NCBI GenBank assembly: GCA_900553015.1
Contig: USBY01000006.1
Span: 1 to 64,000, forward strand
Length of the DNA: 64,000 bases
Origin: an uncultured Clostridium sp.
GTDB taxonomy: Bacteria; Bacillota; Clostridia; TANB77; CAG-508
Direction: 5' to 3'
Made by a program: the position numbers and the translations under genes. Each line of letters opens with the position of its first letter. The first letter of the stretch is position 1. Below are positions 58,010 to 64,000 of this stretch, piece after piece. The notes beneath the pieces were generated by a model. The model was not told the origin of the DNA. It did not search any database and was given only the letters and a program-made list of their open reading frames with translations.

Positions 58010-59260
58010 CTATGGCAAGTATTTTGCTGGATCAACTCTTTGTGAACCATTTACCCTTACTTCGAAATGTAAATGTGCTCCACCCTTAGGGTTGCTTGGT
58101 GTTGGCCTTGGACTTACATTCCCAGTATTACCTACTGTCATTATTTGTTGTCCCTGTGATACTTTTTGTCCTTCTTTTACTAATCTGCTTCCTGGTTTAC
58201 CATGAGCATATAATGTGATATTACCATCATCATGTAGTATTGCTATATATTCCCCATAACTTCTGTATTTACCTATCAAATTTCCATCTAAATCGTAGTT
58301 TGGAATTGTTCCTGTTAATGTTTCTGAAATAACTACAGTTCCGCTTTTTGCTGCAACTACTGGCTTTCCATAGTTACCTCCAAAATCTGCTCCTCCATGA
58401 CCAGAATATCCATAAAAACCACATGTTATATTAGCTTTACTTAACCCTGGAATTGGGCATATGTATCCTTTTGAACTTGTCCCACCATTATTGCTTCCTC
58501 CAGATGAGCCACCTCCACTATTACCTGAATTGTTGTTATTGTTTTTATTAGCATTTGCTATTTCTTCAAGTCTTTTATCAATAGCAGCTTTATCTTTTTC
58601 GAATTGGGCTAAATCTGCTTGTAGGTCTTTTGCTTCTCCCTCTAAATCATCTATGTATTTTTCTTTTTCTTGTTTAGTAGCATTTAACTCTTGAGTTTTT
58701 ACTTCTTTTTCACTTTTTAATGTTTCTACTTCAGCTTTATCATTTTCTAGTGATTTCTTTGTTTCTTCTATTTGTTTTTGCTCATTTTGTATTTGTTCTA
58801 GTAAATCTAAATCATAAGAAGCTAATTCTGATATTAAATAATAATTAGATATGAACTCTGTTAAACTACTAGAAGATAGCAATAAATCTATGTAAGATAC
58901 ACTTCCATTTTCGTAAATTGTTACTAATCTTTCATCTAATAATTCCGAATTCTCGTCATACGCTTTTTGTTGTTCTTCTAATTTCTTTTCGTTTTCGCTT
59001 ATGTTAGTATTTAATGTATCTAATTTATCATTTAAAGTATCTATAGAGCCTTGGTATTCATCTATTTTTGTTTGAATATCATCAACTTGTTTTTCTGTAT
59101 CTGTTTTTGTTGTATTTACATCATTTAATTGTTCTTTTGTTTTGTCTATTTTATCTTGTAAATCTTTTGAATCTTGTGATGAAACTCCTAAAGATATATT
59201 GGTCATAATCATTATTGCTACTAGTATAATAGCCAATATCTTTTTTAACATTTGTTTCAT
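58010..59260 (-). CDS. Secreted M23 peptidoglycan endopeptidase with coiled coil (PcsB/EnvC-like)
   Basis: A 416-residue protein. The signal peptide (residues 1-27, ILAIILVAIMIMTNISLGVS) is followed by a long coiled coil (28-230) rich in Lys, Glu and Asp. A Gly/Ser/Asn-rich linker comes next, then a LytM/M23 domain with GYSGHGGADFGG (HxxxD zinc ligands) and GGAHLHFEVRVNG (HxH). Members cleave peptide cross-links and are often controlled by FtsEX through the coiled coil. No ftsEX is in this window. ATG 59260 has AAGGGG eight bases upstream. It lies 32 bp downstream of an 88-residue unknown gene on the same strand. Confidence 0.93.
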   Translation of the reverse strand: MKQMLKKILAIILVAIMIMTNISLGVSSQDSKDLQDKIDKTKEQLNDVNTTKTDTEKQVDDIQTKIDEYQGSIDTLNDKLDTLNTNISENEKKLEEQQKAYDENSELLDERLVTIYENGSVSYIDLLLSSSSLTEFISNYYLISELASYDLDLLEQIQNEQKQIEETKKSLENDKAEVETLKSEKEVKTQELNATKQEKEKYIDDLEGEAKDLQADLAQFEKDKAAIDKRLEEIANANKNNNNNSGNSGGGSSGGSNNGGTSSKGYICPIPGLSKANITCGFYGYSGHGGADFGGNYGKPVVAAKSGTVVISETLTGTIPNYDLDGNLIGKYRSYGEYIAILHDDGNITLYAHGKPGSRLVKEGQKVSQGQQIMTVGNTGNVSPRPTPSNPKGGAHLHFEVRVNGSQRVDPAKYLP

Positions 59261-59292
59261 ATAAATTTCCCCTTTATAAGTATTATATTGCT

Positions 59293-59559
59293 TTATTTTG
59301 TACTTTCTTTTAATATTGCAACTAATAACTCATTTTCTTGTATCTTAAATGTTTTGCCTTTGTATGTATATTCTTCACCTGTCTTATATACTAAATATCC
59401 TGTATTCATCAATTTCTGAGATATTAGACTTAAAAATGTTATAGAATCTTCTTCTGACAAATTTAATTTCATTCTTACTTCATAAAATGAAAATTTTATA
59501 ATTTCTCTATTCTGTGCTAGTTTTGCATTTAAATAATTATCTACAAATTCTAACGTCAT
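59293..59559 (-). CDS. Unknown 88-residue protein, winged-helix-like
   Basis: Not recognised. The pattern VRMKLNLSEEDSITFLSLISQ then TGYLVYKTGEEYTYKGKTFKI (helix-helix-beta hairpin) would fit a small winged-helix fold. No signal peptide. AAGGAGA precedes ATG 59559. It is co-oriented with and close to the M23 peptidase gene, suggesting an operon. Confidence 0.7.
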   Translation of the reverse strand: MTLEFVDNYLNAKLAQNREIIKFSFYEVRMKLNLSEEDSITFLSLISQKLMNTGYLVYKTGEEYTYKGKTFKIQENELLVAILKESTK

Positions 59560-59686
59560 TCTAATTCTCCTTATCTTTTTGCCATAATATTATCACATTT
59601 TTATTTTATTGTAAATCTATTTTTGATACCATTGTATTTTTGGTAAAAAATTTATATAATATCAAAAAAGGTTAATCGAGGTAACT

Positions 59687-60265
59687 ATGAGAAAAATTGA
59701 ATTTAATGAACTAAAGCTAAAAAATAATTGTTCTGAAGAGCAATTCTATGAAATTTATATACAAGGACTTGATTCCGTGCCTACAGAAAGTACCATCATT
59801 AGCAAACCGGAAAAAATATATGAAGTTTGTCTTTTAAATATTTTAGATGGCAAAATTATTGCTATCAATAAAAATTATATTAATAATGACAATCTTGATG
59901 GTCAAGAACTTTACTATAACTATTATATTGCAAAACAAATTGCTAATTATTTATCAGATATTCAAGATGGTATCCTTTCAGAGCAATATGAATTTATAGA
60001 ACTATATAAAGAGGAACGTCTAAAAAAAGACAAATTAATTTCTGAATTAAAATTGCAAGATGAAAAAACTTTTAACGAAAAGGAGAAGGAATATAATATT
60101 ATTATTAATTCCAAATTATATTCAGAATATCAAAAAATACTTGAAGAATACAACAAGTTAAAGTTAGAAAATAAAAATTTACTTATGGCTAGTCAAAAGA
60201 AAACTGGGTTTTTTTCTAAGTTAGTAAATAAAATAAAAAACAAAAAATTATCGAATGGAGAATAA
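59687..60265 (+). CDS. Unknown 192-residue protein with C-terminal coiled coil
   Basis: No family recognised. The first ~110 residues are mixed alpha/beta. From about residue 110 a charged coiled coil follows (EEYNKLKLENKNLLMASQKK), ending in a basic stretch FFSKLVNKIKNKKL that could touch membrane or nucleic acid. GAGGT precedes ATG 59687. Its stop codon abuts the start of the DHH phosphoesterase gene, whose ribosome site GGAG lies within its last codons, so the two are coupled. Confidence 0.75.
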   Translation: MRKIEFNELKLKNNCSEEQFYEIYIQGLDSVPTESTIISKPEKIYEVCLLNILDGKIIAINKNYINNDNLDGQELYYNYYIAKQIANYLSDIQDGILSEQYEFIELYKEERLKKDKLISELKLQDEKTFNEKEKEYNIIINSKLYSEYQKILEEYNKLKLENKNLLMASQKKTGFFSKLVNKIKNKKLSNGE

Positions 60266-60266
60266 T

Positions 60267-61728
60267 ATGATAGATGAAATAATAGAAAAAGCAAAAAAAG
60301 AACAAAAATCAATATATGTATTTGCTCATAAATTTCCAGATGGTGATGCAGTTACTTCTTCAACCGCAATAGTAGAATATTGTAAATCCCAAGGAATTAA
60401 TGCACAATATGTTGTAACATCTCGGTGTCCGTCTATTTCAAAATTTTACTGGCGAAATTCCTATTACAGCTGATATCCCTTCTGGGAATATATCTCTTAT
60501 AGTTGATACTAGCACTGTCTCTTATGCGGAAAATGATTTATTTAAAAAATCTACTCCAAAAGACACATATGTTATAGATCATCATGAATCGTCCAATGAT
60601 ACTATGTGCATAGAAGATGAACTGGGATTACCAGAATCTAATGTCATTAGAAATCCATCTTCAAGTTCTACTTGTGAAATTTTAGTAGATGAATTTGACA
60701 CAGAAAAAATAACACCAAGTATTGCCAACAAACTTGCTTTAGGCTTAATGTCTGACACTGCAAAATTAAAATTTATTAAATCTTCTACTCTAGATAGTCT
60801 AGCAAAATTAATGGAACTAGGAGCAGATTTTGAGAAAATATCTTCTACAGGCAATAGAAAAATTAGATTAAGTGAAGAAGTTGGCTTGGCAAAGGCTTTT
60901 CTACGTGCTCAAAAATTTGAAATCGGAGATTCTTTTGGGCTTTCATTATCTCTTGACAATAAATCTGTCAAAAATTTGCTTACACATTATGGCGTGCGTA
61001 ATCCTCAAAAGAAAATATTTAAAATGGCTGATATAGAAGGATGTAGTTTGACGTGTATGTGTGCAGAAAATATTGTAGGCTCATATAATTTTGAATTTAG
61101 AAATTCTTCAACATATGGTGATTTAAATGTTTTTGACCTTGCCTCACATTATTCGGGAGGCGGACATTATGGTGCTTCTGGCTGTTTGATAAATGGGAAA
61201 AATGGTAGTATAGAAGATGTATCAACCGAAGTTATACATACTGCTCAAGAAATGTACTTTAATAGTGGCAATATTAGAAATCTTCCAATAGAATCAGAGG
61301 CAAACGATAAATTAGCAGCTGTTTTTAAAGGTACAGGAAAATTATCACATCATGTAACTCCAGATGTTTTAAGAAAGGTTAATAGTTTAGTTAAAGCTGG
61401 CGCTCAATATGAATATTACACAAAATCTTTTAGAACTTATGAAGAATTCATGTTGCAAAATGAAATTTTAAGCAAAGTGCCTGATTTTAAACTAAAAGAT
61501 AAATTCCCTTCTGTACGTATAAATCTTTCCTCTCAAGATATATCATTTTTAACTAAAAAATATGGTGTTTCTGAAGAGCAAATTTTAGGAAGTATTTCTG
61601 CATTCTCTAATATAAATATTAAAAATGCAAGTATTTATTTACCTAGTGGTAAAGGCACTACAATAGATAAAAATGGAAATATAAAACAAGTTTCTAGCGA
61701 AAGTTTTGAAAGAAAATCTAGTAGATAA
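60267..61728 (+). CDS. DHH/DHHA1 family phosphoesterase (NrnA-like), apparent frameshift near codon 60
   Basis: ATG 60267 (GGAGAA upstream) opens MIDEIIEKAKKEQKSIYVFA then HKFPDGDAVTSSTAI, the first DHH motif. The frame breaks at 60440-60448 (CAAAATTTTAC) by one extra base. In the next frame it resumes as FTGEIPITADIPSGNISL, VDTST and VIDHHES, the DHH signature. A DHHA1 domain with YSGGGHYGASGCLI follows, then a ~140-residue C-terminal extension I do not recognise. The uninterrupted second part runs 60604-61728 from an internal ATG. The family degrades nano-RNA, pAp or cyclic dinucleotides. Whether the break is real or a read error cannot be told here. Confidence 0.85.
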
Positions 61729-61752
61729 AAGTTTATATATTAAATAACTTAT

Positions 61753-61783
61753 AAAAAAAGCACTTTACAAAAGTGCTTTTTTA
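61753..61783 (+). terminator. Intrinsic terminator after the DHH gene
   Basis: AAAAAGCACTT, loop TACAA, AAGTGCTTTTTT. Symmetric enough to work in both directions; on the minus strand it follows the tRNA. Confidence 0.85.
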
Positions 61784-61786
61784 TTT

Positions 61787-61862
61787 TGGTGCACCACCGG
61801 GGGGTCGAACCCCGGACCTTCTGATTAAGAGTCAGCTGCTCTACCAACTGAGCTAGTGGTGC
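61787..61862 (-). tRNA. tRNA-Lys (anticodon CUU), CCA encoded
   Basis: A 76-nt cloverleaf on the minus strand. The acceptor stem pairs GCACCAC with GTGGTGC. D-loop AGCTCAGTTGGTAGAGC is present. Anticodon arm CTGA-CTCTTAA-TCAG gives CTT, and T-arm TTCGACC is present. The 3' CCA is encoded. Confidence 0.96.
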
Positions 61863-61927
61863 AAATATTTAATTTAAGTACTTAAATAGTATAATACCGA
61901 ATTTTACTTTTTGTCAAGTCCAAAACT

Positions 61928-61973
61928 AAAAAAGATATGAAATGCAACACTTTTTTTCATTTCATATCTTTTT
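61928..61973 (-). terminator. Intrinsic terminator after the VanW gene
   Basis: Minus strand AAAAGATATGAAATG, loop, CATTTCATATCTTTTTT. The long stem lies 12 bases after the stop codon. Confidence 0.85.
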
Positions 61974-61984
61974 CTTATTTAACT

Positions 61985-63775
61985 TTAAGCTGCTGGTGTA
62001 CTTTCTGGCTCTTCTGGTGTTGTAGGCTCAGTAGGCGTTTCTGGTTCTGTTGGTGTCTCTGGCTGAGTTGGAGTCTCTGGCTCTGTAGGTTGTTCAGGCG
62101 TTGTTGCCGGTGGTGTTTGTGTAGTAGTTCCTTTTGTTCCTCTTTTTATTATTGTTGACATTTGGTTATATTTATCTTTTGAAAGTAATGTTCTAGATAC
62201 TACTTTTCCATTTAGATATACCACTTTATATGCTTCACTATATGTACCATTATGTCCTTTTTGTACTACCTTTTCTTTACCTTGTTCTAATGTTGGATCA
62301 TCTTCATATGTTGTTTGCATTGGAATACTTCCTGTAATTTTTGTTTCTATTTTTACATCGTATTCTGTTTCTTCTTTCATTCCATATATTTGGATTTTTG
62401 CTACTCCGCCACTTACAGAACTTTTAATTTTTATAGGATATTTTCTTGTATTCTTAAACTTAAAGTCTATTGCTCCATAAACAACTGTTGCATCTCTACC
62501 AGCTTTTACATAAGAAGGAACAAATTGATGATTACTTCTACTTACTATATCTAAATTTGCAAAAATAACTGCATTATATAATGTAGAAGTTATTTGGCAT
62601 ATTCCTCCACCAATATCATTAACAACTTTTCCACCCGCATATGCTGGTGCTTCTTTATATCCTGCTGCTACTGTTCTTTTTCCTACAACTTTATTATATG
62701 AGAAAGTTTCTCCTGGCATAACAACAGTATTATTAATCTTATTAGATGCTAATTTTAAATTAGTAGTTCTTGCTGTAGCCCCCGCATTATATGTTGTAGA
62801 AAATTCTCCTAATAAATCTGGAAAACCTTCTGAACCGATTTTATCTGTTGTTACTGATGGATGTGTAATTTTTAGTGGAATTACATATTCTTCTTTATCT
62901 TCTTCTAATAATTTTTTTGCTTCTTCCATAGAGATTGCGAAATCTATTCCATCTACATGTGGATATAATGTAAACGGATTTTGAGTATAATATGCATCTT
63001 TAGGCTCTGTATGTATCTCTGAATAAATTTTATCTAAATCAATTGGATCTGGCTCTTTATTTTTTGTTGATAACTTTATTTCTTTTTCTGTGTTTTCCAC
63101 ATTTTTTATTTCGTTTTCCACTTCTTGTTTTAATATTTCTGGATCAACTTCCAAACCAGCTTTACCCTTACTAATAACTAACTCTGCATTTTCTTCATCT
63201 ATATCATAGCTGCTTTCTACAACTCCACCAGGTATTTGCCCATTAAGAGTATCTATTTGTTTTTCTAATTCTTCGCTATTATATTCGTATGGAATTTCTA
63301 CATTATTTCTAGAAAAATATGTTTTTATAATATTAAAATTATTAACAAATATATTGCTATCTCTTCCGATATTATATGCTTTTTCTATTGCCTCATCTAA
63401 TTTATAATTTAACTGTAATTGTTCAAAACTAATTGCTCCTTTATATTCTGTACCATCCTCTGTTTGAGCATCTAATTTTACAATTAAATCTTCTGTTTGT
63501 TTAGCAGTAATCTTTTCTTCTAACATGGTTTTTACTTCATCTTTTGTTTTTCCTGCTATCTCAATTCCGTTTATAGTGACACCATTTAATATTTTATCAT
63601 TATTATTGTTAATCAATGCAAAAATTGTGCTAAGTACTGCTACTACTAGTAAAATAATAACAATTACACTAATTATAATAATCTTTTTCTTACTGCCTTT
63701 TTCCTTTGAATGTTTCGTAGGTTTCTTAGCAGTTGTTGGCTCTTTTTTTACTATTTTCTCCTTTTCTTCAATCAT
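61985..63775 (-). CDS. VanW-family membrane-anchored cell wall protein
   Basis: A 596-residue protein. It has a basic cytoplasmic start, a membrane helix at about 37-58 (IIIISVIVIILLVVAVLSTI) and two peptidoglycan-binding-like repeats (ILNGVTINGIEIAGKTKDEV). The VanW domain contains FSTTYNAGATARTTNLKLAS, VVMPGETFSYN and GGGICQITSTLYNAV. A G5-like segment and a Pro/Thr/Glu tail repeating PTEPETPTQPETPTEPETPT close the protein. VanW is linked to glycopeptide-resistance clusters by name, but most members are of unknown wall function and no other van gene is here. A longer frame starts at 63823; ATG 63775 has AAGGGGAG seven bases upstream and is preferred. Confidence 0.9.
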   Translation of the reverse strand: MIEEKEKIVKKEPTTAKKPTKHSKEKGSKKKIIIISVIVIILLVVAVLSTIFALINNNNDKILNGVTINGIEIAGKTKDEVKTMLEEKITAKQTEDLIVKLDAQTEDGTEYKGAISFEQLQLNYKLDEAIEKAYNIGRDSNIFVNNFNIIKTYFSRNNVEIPYEYNSEELEKQIDTLNGQIPGGVVESSYDIDEENAELVISKGKAGLEVDPEILKQEVENEIKNVENTEKEIKLSTKNKEPDPIDLDKIYSEIHTEPKDAYYTQNPFTLYPHVDGIDFAISMEEAKKLLEEDKEEYVIPLKITHPSVTTDKIGSEGFPDLLGEFSTTYNAGATARTTNLKLASNKINNTVVMPGETFSYNKVVGKRTVAAGYKEAPAYAGGKVVNDIGGGICQITSTLYNAVIFANLDIVSRSNHQFVPSYVKAGRDATVVYGAIDFKFKNTRKYPIKIKSSVSGGVAKIQIYGMKEETEYDVKIETKITGSIPMQTTYEDDPTLEQGKEKVVQKGHNGTYSEAYKVVYLNGKVVSRTLLSKDKYNQMSTIIKRGTKGTTTQTPPATTPEQPTEPETPTQPETPTEPETPTEPTTPEEPESTPAA

Positions 63776-63907
63776 AAATATACTCCCCTTAAATCTCTTA
63801 TAATATATTAAAAGGTATATCACAATATTACTATATTTTCAATATTTTTTTCGACAGTAGTAGACTTTTTTCAAATGCTTTTATATAATGCTAACGAGGT
63901 AGAAAAT

Positions 63908-64000
63908 ATGTTAGATATGTTAGGTAATTTAATAAAAAGTATTAGAACAAAAAAACATATGACAAAGACAAGTATTGCTAAACAAATAGGGGTAGATACT
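63908..64000 (+). CDS. Helix-turn-helix (XRE-like) regulator, partial at right edge
   Basis: ATG 63908 with GAGGT seven bases upstream opens MLDMLGNLIKSIRTKKHMTK then TSIAKQIGVDT. This matches the start of a Cro/C1-type helix-turn-helix (RxxKxMTxxxIAxxIGVD). Only 31 codons are inside the window. Divergent from the VanW gene. Confidence 0.65.
   Translation, partial: MLDMLGNLIKSIRTKKHMTKTSIAKQIGVDT

Noticed and set aside
60430..60470. Programmed -1 frameshifting at AAAATTTT in the DHH gene
   Set aside because: The downstream frame needs a +1 shift (one extra base), not -1, and no stimulatory structure is evident.
61985..63775. Vancomycin resistance locus because of VanW
   Set aside because: No vanH/A/X/R/S genes are nearby; VanW-domain proteins are common in Clostridia without resistance.

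Overview
The window is strongly AT-rich DNA from a low-GC Gram-positive bacterium. Signs of Bacillota, most likely an uncultured gut Clostridia lineage, are the rpoB/rpoC sequences, a SpoVB-type flippase, AGGAGG-type ribosome binding sites and giant thioester/CnaB surface proteins. The lineage is my inference; there is no rRNA here to fix it. Most genes lie on the minus strand, with plus-strand blocks at about 26.5-30.5, 34.1-42.6 and 59.7-61.7 kb.

Layout. (1) 1-7.6 kb: a giant membrane-anchored surface protein running off the left edge. It has an in-frame 18-unit GT/CA dinucleotide tract near its start and an apparent +1 frameshift. (2) 7.75-8.65 kb: a PHP-family phosphoesterase. (3) 8.7-17.7 kb: two paralogous thioester-domain adhesins built from the same repeat modules. 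(4) 17.8-25.2 kb: rpoC and rpoB, with a long leader, a TTG start and an inverted repeat around the promoter. (5) 25.6-26.3 kb: a complete type III toxin-antitoxin locus, made of a sigma-A promoter, two 48-nt pseudoknot repeats, an attenuator hairpin and a CptN/ToxN-like toxin. (6) 26.5-32.2 kb: a membrane-anchored glucosaminidase, an unknown anchored protein, a SpoVB/MurJ-like flippase, an unknown cytoplasmic protein and an HtrA protease. (7) 32.3-41.6 kb: an acyl-CoA ligase back-to-back with a C-A-T-R nonribosomal peptide synthetase (NRPS). The NRPS overlaps a sensor histidine kinase gene, which is followed by a receiver-HD-GYP c-di-GMP phosphodiesterase. (8) 41.6-48.1 kb: a DUF975 membrane protein, then Tex, an ABC-F protein, a small membrane protein and CorA. 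(9) 48.3-57.8 kb: two overlapping genes for giant surface proteins. (10) 58-64 kb: an M23 peptidase, small proteins, a frameshifted DHH phosphoesterase, tRNA-Lys, a VanW protein and the start of a helix-turn-helix regulator.

How the parts may work together. All four giant-adhesin transcription units carry an ATCCGTAA-like box 103-122 bp before the start codon, which suggests one regulon. The acyl ligase, NRPS, kinase and HD-GYP genes look like a compact system that makes a small N-acyl amino aldehyde and is wired to a sensor and to c-di-GMP turnover. The product and the wiring are inference.

Three otherwise intact genes each carry one extra base (giant adhesin, acyl ligase, DHH phosphoesterase). 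Uncorrected sequencing indels must be excluded before these are called pseudogenes.
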